Origin: Silene conica | Taxonomy: Eukaryota; Streptophyta; Magnoliopsida; Caryophyllales; Caryophyllaceae | Length of the DNA stretch: 64,000 bases | Assembly: GCA_029255685.2 (NCBI GenBank) | Contig: CM055312.2 | Location: forward strand, 67,126,292-67,190,291 | Direction of reading: 5' to 3' | Notes under the pieces: generated by a model | What the model saw: the letters and a program-made list of their open reading frames with translations, nothing else | Databases searched by the model: none | Told to the model about the DNA's origin: nothing | Part shown: piece by piece, positions 12,847 through 47,326 of the stretch | Numbering within the stretch: the first letter of the stretch is position 1 | Layout: each line of letters starts with the position of its first letter | Translations under genes and position numbers: made by a program

Positions 12847-12860
<14 letters not shown>
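12814..12860 (+). promoter_or_regulatory. Two short uORFs, one overlapping the main KDM5 start
   Basis: The first uORF, 12814-12831, is five codons (MMIVI) and a TGA. The second starts at 12831, inside that TGA, and reads nine codons to a TAG at 12858-12860. It therefore runs across the main ATG at 12847 in another frame. If the mature leader includes this stretch, scanning ribosomes would meet both before the main start, which should lower translation. Confidence 0.5.
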
Positions 12861-36141
<23,281 letters not shown>

Positions 36142-36770
36142 AGGCAGTTCCAATTCATCTCATGTATTCCATTCTTTCATTTTTTCTCATCACCAGTTGT
36201 GCAGTAATTTGCACGCTGTTTAGTAATTCATGAAAACATTTTTTTTTCAATGATCATCCTTTTCGTCCATATATTAGAATATTGGAGGGTTAGTATTAAT
36301 TAATAATATTAAGCCCAAATCAAAATTTAGCACGAGTTTATATACTTTCCAATAAAGTTTATATTCCTTAAAATAAAACTCAGATACTAAATTTTACCCC
36401 GTACAATTGATGGTATAATCTATGAATTGAATTGAAATATCGCGCATTAAAGTCACTGATTTCTGATTTATATTTTGGAAAAAAATAAAAGCAAAATAAA
36501 GGGGTATTGAAGCAATAAGTATTGCAAACCCATAAACATTATTAACATTAGAGTAATCTTTGAGTTAGATAATATTAACCCGACTCTCGGTTTCTATTAG
36601 TTCAATATAAGAGAGAGAAATTAAACTAAAGATGGTTGACAAACAAAGCCGACTTTTTCAAAGGGCGATCAGAGCGGCCAATTGAGCTAACAATACTTTT
36701 CTCTTTTATTGAATTGAGCCTCAGAGGATACCTACAACAAGTCAAACTTATGTCACGAGGACTTACAAAT
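36142..36770. other. Intergenic spacer between convergent KDM5 and UGT-1
   Basis: About 630 bp of AT-rich DNA that must hold both 3' UTRs and polyadenylation regions. No repeat or small gene recognised. Confidence 0.7.
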
Positions 36771-38294
36771 TTATACTTTTCCAAGCACCAAATGCTGCAA
36801 ATCCTTGATAAAGCTACTGATATAGGATTCTTCAACTCCATCCTGCAATATGAATTCCCTCCATTTGGTGTGCTTAGCTCTTACCTCTCGTCCAACTTGA
36901 CTCTCATCATCCATCACGGTTGCGACTGCCTTGCACACGGCCTCCCTCGATAAGAAACCGTCTTCCTCTCTTTTCTCGACTTCGACACCAACTCTAAGTT
37001 CGCAACTCATCATCCTTGCATTGATGAACTGATCAACTGCATTTGGTATCATCACTAATTGACATTTGTTCACCATGGCTTCAGATAATGACCCGACCCC
37101 ACAATGGGTTATAAAGCATCCCACAGAGGGATGTTGCAAGATTAGTTGTTGTTGCACCCAACCTCCGTACACTATCCCCCTTCCTTCTGTTCGTTCCATA
37201 AAGCCGTCTGGCAGGGCTGATTCTATTGTCTCATAGCCTTTCGGTGGTTTTAAGGCCGCTAAAAACGGTCTACCTACGAGGATGACATGCCAGATTGTTT
37301 ACGATTTTGTGACGGATAGCCGTTATATAACTGATTAGTATCTAATCAATGACAACAGTTTTCATGGTTTTTATTTTACAAACAATATATGATATATGAA
37401 GATACCTGTGAGGTCGAGGCCGAGAAGGAGCTCTTGAAACTGAACCTTATCAAGGATACATTCACTCCCAAATGCGCAATATACAACTTCATCCGGCTTG
37501 AAACCCGCTAACCATTGAGCGAATCGCTCTTCAAGGGTATCGGTTTGAGGGTCAGGACGGACCGGACCAGCTGTAAAAACACGCTTACCATGATACTTGT
37601 CTATATAATCACAAAACATTCCTTCCATCTCTTTACAAGTCTTAACTCCAATCGCATCACATTCAATTAGAGACTTGAAGAATCTCTCAATAAGAGTCAT
37701 ACCTCCACCAAAGTTACTGGAACTGGCACTGTCGGTAGATCGTTGTTCGTACGTGTGCATTTTAATATGCGGAGACGGAAATGGCGGTAACTGGCTCGTA
37801 ATCTGGGCATTTGAAATGGATTGGGGCATAAAGAAGTGCAGGTACCTGAATGAATGAGCAATCCTCACTAGAAGGCCTGAGAAATAAATAACGGACTTGA
37901 TCCCGTGCTTACGGGCTAATACGGGTAGCCAACAAGTGAAATCATAGAAAACAATGTTCGGCTTCAGGTTAACTAGATGGGCCTCAATTGTGTCTTGGGT
38001 CAAGTCCATGGCTATCATAAGGAGATGCCTTAAATTTTCCCGGATATCGTTGGTGGTCTCCGCATCTGATGGAAATCCATCGACAGGCGGAAGAGGGACG
38101 CTAACGAATGTAATGAGGTCGGGATGATGGTTTTTAGATGCAAACCTTAGTTGCGTTTTAGGTGGGAGGAATAACGTGATTTTGTGTCCTTCTTCGGCTA
38201 ATTTGTTACCAATGCGAAGAAAAGAAGTAATATGTCCCATGGCTAACCAAGGGTACATTGCTATGTGCAATTTGGTATCATTGTTTTGTGACAT
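36771..38294 (-). CDS. UGT79-like family-1 glycosyltransferase, copy 1
   Basis: A cytosolic UDP-sugar-dependent glycosyltransferase. Two exons, 37406-38294 and 36771-37273, are joined by a 132-bp GT-AG intron in phase 1, giving 463 aa, the normal length. The catalytic pair is present: H21 (WLAMGHIT) and D118 (FYDFTCW). The intron falls in [13 protein letters not shown]. The PSPG sugar-donor box runs from W335 to Q378 ([34 protein letters not shown]). The WVQQQLIL and GSLSEA forms are typical of the UGT79/UGT91 branch. Those enzymes usually extend the sugar on an already glycosylated flavonoid, anthocyanin or terpenoid. The acceptor and donor cannot be told from sequence by eye. It is the most diverged member of the three-gene array. 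Confidence 0.88.
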
Positions 38295-38695
38295 TTTTTA
38301 TGCTAAAGAACTCTAAATTTGATGATCTTTTTCTGAGTGTACGTCTGGTGATTAAATGCAAAATGCAAGTTCAAAGTTTCAGAGCACCGTACAGTCGTGA
38401 GTCAGAATGAGCATGTCCCTCGTGGGCAAGGACAATTATTAGATAAACTGTTGTTTCAATACACTTTTTTTTACATTTGAACACTTTTTACAACTCAATA
38501 AAATCGTTAATATTCTCTATAAGAGAAAATCTTGTTACGTGGAATCATGTTTGATTAGTCTTTGTGAATACACTAAGAATATCACCGCAAGATGAAAATT
38601 ATTTATGAGGTAAAATTTACTTCGACAAATCTGAAAAAGCAAACGTAAAGAATCAGTTTGAGATAGGGGAGTATTATCTAAACCCCAGTTTTACC
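38295..38695. other. Upstream region of UGT-1
   Basis: AT-rich DNA upstream of the UGT-1 start. I see no obvious TATA box within the first 100 bp and none of the promoter sequence shared by copies 2 and 3. Confidence 0.5.
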
Positions 38696-39366
38696 TAGGG
38701 CTGAGTTAAAAAAATCGATCCAAATTTTTAAACCGCATCCGAATCGAAAACCGCAAATAAAAAACCGGAAATTTGGTTTTTTTTTATGAAACTGGTATCC
38801 GAACCGCATTTTTTAGTGTTAAGCCGGAGCGGAATTAGATCTCATTTATTCAAAACCGGACTCCGTTTTTAAACCGGTTTAATAAAAAATCCTAAAATAT
38901 ATTCTAACTTTCTAGGCCTAAGCTTAAGTTGTCTAACTAAATCTAAAGTAATGACATGTTTGTTCATTAATGAGATGTTTCATTCGTATTTTATAGATAT
39001 ATTTCGATTTTTCCGTTTTTGTTCAGTGTTTCGTTTATATATTTTTTGAAAATTTCCAAAGTTGTATATTTTTATACCAACACAAACACAAAGCGTTGCT
39101 TTTAATTTTTTTTTTTTTTTTCTAGGAATTCATTTTCCCAAATTCTATTGTAATTTATTACACCTTCTACAAGGAAAACATGGCTTTCGTGGTTTTGTGA
39201 AATCGGTTTCAAAACCGGTGCGGTTAAACCGGATTTCCGGATACAGTTTCCATTTTCGAAAAAACCGGTATACCGAATAAATCCGGTGCGGTACTGGTAT
39301 TATGAAATGAAAACTTTTAAAAACCGGATACCGATTTTTAAAGCAAAACCGGTTTGCTTGGCCCTA
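38696..39366. mobile_element. 671-bp non-autonomous hAT element with AACCGG repeats
   Basis: It starts TAGGGCTGAG and ends CTTGGCCCTA, flanked by the perfect 8-bp duplication GTTTTACC (38688-38695 and 39367-39374). Both flanks of the interior are crowded with AAACCGG/CCGGTTT motifs in both orientations, which fits subterminal transposase-binding repeats. No coding sequence. It lies in the UGT-1/UGT-2 spacer. Confidence 0.88.
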
Positions 39367-39573
39367 GTTTTACCCAATGAAACAAATGTCAACTAATTTA
39401 GTTGGTAAAATTATGAGCACTAATAGTCATAAGTCATAACCTCCATGCGAACCATGTCAACATCAATATGGCCCTGTAAATTACACATGTGTAGCGAAAA
39501 CTCCATGTAATCGTCGTTTATGTTACGCATGAGACACTTAAATATTCATTAGCAGAAATGATGAAACACAAGC

Positions 39574-41303
39574 TTAAAGAAGCAATTGTTGTAAACCCTG
39601 TATAAAAGTAGTAATATAGGACTCTTCAACTCCATCCTTCAATATGAATTCTCTCCATTTAGTATGGTTAGCCCTCACTGCTCTTCCGACTTGGTTGTCC
39701 ACATCCATCACGGTTGTCACTGCTTTGCACACGGCCTCCCTCGATAAGAAACCGTCTTCCTCTCTTTTCTCGACCTCGACACCAACTTTAAGCTCCAAAC
39801 TCATCATCCTTGCATTGATGAATTGATCAACTGCATTTGGTAGCAGTACTAATTGACATTTATTCACCATGGCTTCGGATAATGACCCGGCCCCACAATG
39901 GGTGATAAAACATCCTACGGAAGGATGTTGTAAGATTAGTTGTTGTTGCACCCAACCTCCGTATACAATTCCTCTTCCTTTCGTTCGCTCCGTAAAGCCG
40001 TCTGGTAAAGCTGGTTCTATTGTTTCATTGCCTTTCGGTGGTTTTAAGGCCGCTAAAAACGGTCTTCCTACAAGAATGACAAGCCAGGTCTAAGTTAATA
40101 GTTTTTATAGTACATCGATAAAGGATAATAATAAAACTTATACTATACTAACTTGTTGATTTTAAGCAAAATTAGTTTTCGGATCCCGCAAATTAGCTGG
40201 ATTAAGGTCTAGTTCTTTTCGCCTAAAAAAATTTAAACTCAATTAATTTAATGAAGCTGAACCAAACAAGCTAAACTGAATTGAAATTAGTTGAAAATAA
40301 TTCCAAACAAAACATAACCTTATACTTTGGTTAATATTTATACCTTCGGTTTCATTGTCATCCATGCATTATGACAATAAACCGAAACAGATGGAATAGC
40401 TTCTAGTAAGTAAAGTTTAAACATATATATACCTGTGAGCTCGAGTCCGAGAAGGAGCTCATGAAACGGACCCTTATCAAGGATACATTCACTCCCAAAT
40501 GCACAATACACCACTTGACCCGACTTGAAACCCGCCAACCATTGAGCAAACCGTTCATCAAGGGTATTAGTCTGAGGGTCAGGACGGACTGGTCCGGCTG
40601 TAAGGACACGCTTACCATGATTCTCTATATAATCACAGAAAACTCCTTCCATTTCTTTACAAGTCTTGACTCCAATAGCATCACATTCTTTTAGTGACTT
40701 ATAAAACCTTTCAATAAGTGTCATACCTCCACCAAAGTCTTTGGAACCGAGACCATCGTTATGTTGTTCTTCGTACGCGTATGTTTTAATATACGGACAC
40801 GGAAATGGCGGTAACGGGCTCGTAATCTGGGTATTTGAAAAGAGGTGCATGAACTGGAATCCGTGAGCAAGCGACATTAGAAGGGATGTGAAATAGTAAA
40901 CGGACTTGATCCCGTGCTTTCGGGCTAATACGGGTAACCAACAAGTGAAATCATAGAAAACAATGTTGGGCTTCAGATTCATTAGATGGGCCTCGATTGT
41001 GTCTTGGGTCAAGTCCATGGCCGTCATAAGGAGAGACCGTAACTCGGCTGGGATATCATTAGTCGTCTCCGCTCCCGATGGAAATCCTTCGACAGGCGGG
41101 AGAGGAACGGTAACGAATGAAATGAGTTCGGGATAATGGTTTTGAGAAATGAATTTTAATTTTGTTTTAGGTGGGAGAAATAACGTAATTTTGTGACCTC
41201 TTTCAGCTAATTTGTTACCAATACGAAGAAAAGAAGTAATATGACTCATGGCTAACCAAGGGTACATAGCTATGTGCAATTGTGCATCATTGTTTTGGGT
41301 CAT
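39574..41303 (-). CDS. UGT79-like family-1 glycosyltransferase, copy 2
   Basis: Two exons, 40433-41303 and 39574-40067, with a 365-bp intron at the same place and phase as in copy 1, giving 454 aa. The catalytic His is kept although the usual Gly before it is Ser (WLAMSHIT, where copies 1 and 3 have WLAMGHIT). The catalytic Asp lies in FYDFTCW. The PSPG box reads [16 protein letters not shown] ... [10 protein letters not shown] ... LPNAVDQ. One residue is lost in [10 protein letters not shown], where the sister copies have IEKYHGKR or IDKYHGKR. Exon 2 is nearly identical to copy 3, exon 1 much less so. The role is as for copy 1. It appears intact, and the MGH to MSH change could alter acceptor binding. 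Confidence 0.87.
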
Positions 41304-41370
41304 TTTTTTTTAATTTGTTTGAGATCTAAATTGGTTGATCTTTGTTTTGTGTTAGTGCCTTAGTGATGAT

Positions 41371-41377
41371 CTTATAG
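41371..41377 (-). promoter_or_regulatory. Candidate TATA box of UGT copy 2
   Basis: CTATAAG on the minus strand, about 70 bp upstream of the start codon. Confidence 0.45.
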
Positions 41378-41734
41378 TGTGTTATTCCCAACATAATGTG
41401 TAATTAATTATATTTTCCATTGAAGGGTGGGTTGAATTAGGTAATGTAGGGAGTGACTCAATCAAGCCTTGTGAATAATCCAGATTAAACTTTACAAGAA
41501 TAAAATAAAATTTATCAAAGTAATAAAACAGTGTGTAGTTAGTCTGTCGACTGTAATCACTTGCGACATTATGCAATTAAATATTACCTCCGGTGGAACT
41601 GGGATACCGATGATCTCGGGTGCCTCGGGTGCCCATTATTATTATTTTATTTTTTAATGTTTTGCACCTCTTTAACAATATTAAGGATTATAATAACAAG
41701 TTTGTTGTCCGTGTAATGTACAGATTTTAAAATA

Positions 41735-41941
41735 CTCCCTCCGTCCCGATCAATTGTTATCTATTGCTTTTGACACAAAGATTAAGAAAAGAAGTATAAA
41801 TGAATCTGGACCACACAAATTATATGACCCCACATGTAATCAATTGTCATCCACAAAAAGTTGCCAAAAATGGAAATAGATAACAATTCAATGATACACC
41901 CCAAAATGGAAATAGATAACAAATGACCGGGACGGAGGGAG
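41735..41941. mobile_element. 207-bp Stowaway MITE
   Basis: The ends CTCCCTCCGTCCCG and CGGGACGGAGGGAG are perfect inverses, flanked by TA (41733-41734 and 41942-41943). Inner repeats of GTTATCTAT/ATAGATAAC continue the symmetry. It lies upstream of UGT copy 2. Confidence 0.92.
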
Positions 41942-42013
41942 TAATTGGCTAAATTTATGATAAGTGAGGTCATTTTAACCTTTATTGTGTAAATGGAATT
42001 AGGGGACTATTTT

Positions 42014-43629
42014 AATGCTAACAGGTTTTGATCAGCACCTACAAAATTACTAGTCAAAGATAGATATACATAAGCCTAATATTGAAAATCAAGCTAATAT
42101 TACGCTAACAGGTTTTGATCAGCACCGAAACCAAGTCTTAGTTTTTCCAATTTCATCAATAAGTGAGTGTTTCCAGCCTTTGAGCTGTATGTCGGCCAAT
42201 TGGCTGAGGACACCTTTTCTTCTTCCTTCCCTTAGTCTTAGAAATTGGTTTAGCTCACTCAGTCGGTGAGTCGGTGAGTCGGTGTGTCGGCTGGCCGAAT
42301 CCACTCCTCAACTAATTACTTTCCTCCTTTTTTTTGCCCATGCTAATTATCCTCGTGTTGCCTTTGCTTACCCCTTACCTAGTCTTCGGTGTAAAAACTA
42401 CAATTTGTACGAAAATTCTCAGGAAAATTTAACAAATATAATTCTACCTATCACTTTCTTCTCAAAATAATCTCAATTACCAATATTTCCGCAATAATCC
42501 CAACTTTTATACGACCCTTCTTAAAATAATTTCAACTATCATTCTTCTTCTCAAAATAATTTCTATTCATATTTCCGCAAAAATCATATCCTTTTTAAGT
42601 TACAGTAAATCTCAAAATTTAACAAATATTGTATAAGCCCAGTGGCTAGAAGTCCACATGTAACAGCTAGTGGCCATAAGTTCACAGCTGCGATTTTTTG
42701 ATACGCATTTGAGTTTTAAATGAATAAAACGGTTTTTATTTAAGGGAAATTGTTTCTATATTGATTCTTGTTCACCTGAAGTTGAACAGTATAATGAGAT
42801 TTGAAAGTAGATCCATTCCTGGAAGTGAATGTGACATCTCATAAAGACTCTCTCGGTGACAGAGATCGAGAATATGGGACAATAATAAGCTTAATGATGT
42901 GGCCTTATTGAGGCTAAGAATAGGGCATTTGATTAGCAAAATAAATAAACCTTAATTGAGCTTAATGGCGTGGCTTTATTGAGCCTCGTAAGCTTTTTTT
43001 TTTAGCCAAAATTCATTTCATTGAAAGAAATGAAAGTATCTCCTGAAAGTGAATATCTTATAAAAGTTAAGTGAGACTCATATATGCTCGAAATTTGATA
43101 CGAGAAAGGATAAATTATTTATGGGTTGAAATTTTGACATTCATACTATGACCTGAAGTTCATAGCGTTTGCAAATAATGAAATTCTGGTTCGAATTTCA
43201 TATAGTATTTAAGTATATACAATTATGATTGGGAGTTCATAATGTTTACAATATTAAAACTGTGGCCTGAAATTCACAGTGTTTGCAATTCATATCTTTT
43301 TATATGGTGATTCCATTTTGAGTATTTAAATAAGAATAAACTCGGGGTTTATTCATAGTTGTCAAAAGGTCATAAACTATGGCATAAGTGATATTTTGCG
43401 TATGTAAAATTATTATTTTATTGGAGAAAATTATGTCATTGGTAATGGTCAAATACGAGGACGTGATGTGTTTATTTTGTAACACTTATATTTCCATCAA
43501 AAATGAATATTTATTACACTCTTGAAAGAAAGGAGATGATGTGACGTTCATATGGTATTTTTCATCAAAAATGGATATTTATTACACTTCAATTTTAATT
43601 CGACAAAATAATGAAAAACAAGCACCTAA
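42014..43629. other. Gene-free spacer between UGT copies 2 and 3
   Basis: No gene seen. TGCTAACAGGTTTTGATCAG occurs twice as near-exact direct repeats (about 42016 and 42103). Weaker repeats of a CCTGAA.TTCA.AG.GTTTGC type occur at 43150 and 43265. Together with AGTGGC-type blocks near 42640 they suggest an old retroelement, which I cannot identify. Confidence 0.4.
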
Positions 43630-43655
43630 TTAAGCTTAAAGAAGCAATTTATGTA
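43630..43655 (-). pseudogene. Relic of a UGT 3' end
   Basis: TTAAGCTTAAAGAAGCA here matches the last codons and stop of UGT copy 3 at 44694-44710. The bases just below (AATGAAAAACAAGC) resemble the natural 3' flank of copy 2 (39557 onward). It is therefore a second copy of a UGT 3' end, separated from UGT copy 3 by the Helitron. Confidence 0.55.
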
Positions 43656-43669
43656 GACACATACAATAA

Positions 43670-44693
43670 TCCCTTTACTATAAAAGGGATAGATTTTAGA
43701 GAATTCTTATTGGTCGATAAAAATTAAGAAAAGAAAAAAATTTAATCAATGTGGGGTCCGCCATGTTCATTTACATAATTAATTACGTCAATTTTATTTT
43801 CTCACTACTTTCGTTAATTAAATAAGTTAATAATTTATAATCACACATCGAATATGAAATCTTCCGAAATCCTAAATTCCTAACTATTCAATTTCAACAG
43901 TAAAGATCATTTTACATAAATTAAAGGTATAGATTAAATATATGATTGAGACGCTTACACTTTACAAATATAGTATATTCAAGATTAAAGAAATTGTTAA
44001 TATTCCATTTAACATGCAGCTAATAAAAGGATTAAAGTGAGTGACAATGAGTATAAAACAGAAACAAAAAGTGAATCAAATATAATAATATATAAATTGG
44101 CAAAAAATAATACATCCAAATACGGGAAATTAACAAATTAAAATTGTTGAGAATTGAAAATCAACGAAATTTTGTAACTCCGTCTTAAATGTACATAAAA
44201 TAGATAAGATTTATATTATATGGTTGGAGTTTTTTGGTAGTTAGAGAATCAGACTAATAATAATTTGGGTTCATTACGAAGGTTATGAACTTAGAATTTA
44301 AACCTTAAGTATAATTTTAAAATCTATATATATTTTTAGTCTTAAATTTAAAACAGGTGAGTATCACTTCCCATGGGTTATAGGACAACTATTTTATTTT
44401 CGCCATGCATAATGCTTTTTTTTGTTTGATTCATGCTACATATGTATATTTGATCCGTCCTAAACTTAAACCGATAATGTCGTCCTATATAAGAATTTGT
44501 ATAATTTTATAATGTCAGCAGGTGCGTTGTTTTTACTTACGTCTAAGTTAAGCGTATAAATTCTTTTAATTTTTTACATCGATATCTGCAATACTAAAAT
44601 TATATTTTTTATTAAATATATTCACCTTTCATTTTTATTTTTTCGATTTAATAAAATTAAACCCGTGCATTTTTTGCACGGGCGTAAAACTAG
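43670..44693 (+). mobile_element. Non-autonomous Helitron (1.0 kb) beside UGT copy 3
   Basis: The 3' end is a hairpin CCCGTGCATTTTTTGCACGGG minus its loop (stems CCCGTGCA/TGCACGGG, 44662-44682), a short spacer and CTAG ending at 44693, followed by T. The candidate 5' end is TCCCTTTACTATAAAAGGG at 43670, preceded by A. No coding sequence. It ends six bases before the UGT copy 3 stop codon, so that gene's 3' UTR would be Helitron sequence. Confidence 0.75.
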
Positions 44694-44699
44694 TTAAGC

Positions 44700-46661
44700 T
44701 TAAAGAAGCAGTTGTTGTAAACCCTGTATAAAAGTAGTAATATAGGACTCTTCGACTCCATCCTTCAATATGAATTCTCTCCATTTAGTATGATTAGCCC
44801 TCACTTCTCTTCCGACTTGGTTATCCTCGTCCATCACGGTTGTCACCGCTTTGCAGACGGCCTCCCTCGATAGGAAACCGTCTTCCTGTCTTTTCTCGAC
44901 CTCGACACCAACTTTAAGCTCCAAACTCATCATCCTTGCATTGATGAATTGATCAACTGCATTTGGTAGCAGTACTAATTGACATTTATTCACCATGGCT
45001 TCGGATAATGACCCGGCCCCACAATGGGTGATAAAACATCCTACGGAAGGATGTTGTAAGATTAGTTGTTGTTGCACCCAACCTCCGTATACAATTCCCT
45101 TTCCATCGGTTCGCTCCGTAAAGCCGTCTGGTAAGGCCGATTCTATTGTTTCATAGCCTTTTGGTGGTTTTAAGGCCGCTAAAAATGGTCGACCTACAAA
45201 GGTGAAAGTATATAGATCAATTTAATAGTTAGCATAATAATTAATTAAAATTTAATGTTTGATCGTGTCCTGTATAAACTAACATAATAAACCAACTAAA
45301 CGACTTGTCCACTCAATTTTTTAAATTTGAGAAGGAATAGGAATAGGTCTTCGAGAATTGTATCATTGTATAAAAACTTTGGGTTGAAATTGAGCCCACA
45401 TATGATTATTTGAGAATTGTATCTCAAGTATTTTTCTATTAAAATACGTGAGACAATTTGATACGTAACCTAGAAAATGACATTTGATTTTTTTTGTAAG
45501 ATCTTATTCCTAAAAGTTGTATATGGCATTATGCATGGCAGGTTGTAATAAAATACAATTTCGTTTTCAATTTAAACACAAAGGTTAAATTTTTTAAATA
45601 GAAATTATAACATAAGACAAGAGATGAATCATTTTTTATTAAATAATAGTATGCATTTAATGTTAATAAATTGATCTTCTTATATTTTGAAATTATTTCA
45701 CATTATAAGAGAGTGTCACGCAATAAGTATAATTATTAAAATTCATATAATCATTTAAAATATTGTGCATTAGAACGGACAGGAGTTTTATATGCCAAAT
45801 TAGTTTACTCACGGTTGCATGGCCCATTGGACCGGTCAAATCCATCGGATCGTATCCGAATTATGTTTGTGTCATATTTAAACGGGTTACAAATCCTCAA
45901 TCCCAAACTTGAGCCAATTAAATATTATATTGTATTTATGTCAACTCACTTGCATAAAGGAGTCATCAACCCTCAAACCAAAACCGTTAATTTCGTATTA
46001 TGGGTTTGTTTACACTTTACAAGAACTACGCCTCTGTGGCCCATGCACAACAGGTTACAAGGCCGCCATACTTAATCCTTAGCTTGACACTGGCACCCTA
46101 AGAAAAATTAGGTAGGGTGCGTCGGTGCGCCAGTGGGCCGACGTTGAGTAGGACCATGTTTTTGTATTACGAAGTCACGATGGGGTACAAGCCACTGCGA
46201 CCGTTTCTCTAATTTGCCGAGGATGCGGACTTTCTTGTCTTCCATGGGGGGTATCAGAAGTCAGAACTACCAGTTACCACAAATTATATACACGGTCGTC
46301 ATGGATAAGCAAATCAACTTCCTAGCCTATCATTTTCCTATTGGTGAAATGGTGATCCCAGTAAAAATATCCAAACAAATATAATTTCAAATCTAGAGAC
46401 TATACTATACTAAGGTTTTGCTTTTTTTTTTTTTCTAAACTTAATGAAGGTAAACTAACTGGAAGGTTTTAGATCTGAACTGAACTGAACAAGATAAAGC
46501 TAAACTGAACCGAACTTAATTGACTTGAACTGAACTGAACTGAACTGAACTGAACTAAGCTGAACTGAATTTAATCGAATTGAATTGAGCTGAGCTGAAC
46601 TGGATGAAGCTGAAATTAATAAAAGTGAATGAAGTTTAATTAAATTGAACTAACTAACTAA

Positions 46662-46699
<38 letters not shown>

Positions 46700-46736
46700 T
46701 ACTATTACTATTATTATTGTTATTATTATTATTTGT

Positions 46737-46791
<55 letters not shown>

Positions 46792-47279
46792 TGGGTTGAA
46801 CTTAACAAAACTGAGCTGAACTGAACTGAATTGAATTGAATTATATAAAGCTAAACTGAACTGAATTAAATATAGTTGAACCGGGCTGAGCTGAAATGAA
46901 CTAAACTAAATAGAGTCGGGCTGAATTGAAACAAGCTGAAAATAAACAAGAAAAAACAGGACCTAAGTTCCAAAGAACATGACATATACTTTGGTTAATA
47001 TCTATAGCTTCTGTATCACCTCAATATGATCCATTATGACAATTAACCGAAACCTATGGAATAACTTTTACGGTTTTAGTTTTACTAAATATATAAGTTG
47101 CCCGCAAGGGTGGAGTCTAGTGGTTAAAACCTGGGTGAAATTCCCAGGAGACCCGGGTTCAAGCCTCCCCAAGAGCAAAATCTTGTGGAGCATTTTTGAC
47201 CTGAAATAACCCTCGGGTGGTTTACCTGCTGGTTTACCCAGTGCGCACCGAAGGTAGCGGCTGCGGGTTCTCTCGTCAC

Positions 47280-47326
<47 letters not shown>

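Noticed and set aside
47100-47200. Possible tRNA gene (good A and B boxes)
   Set aside because: It continues into a long non-tRNA body with a poly(A) tail, so it is a SINE and not a tRNA gene.
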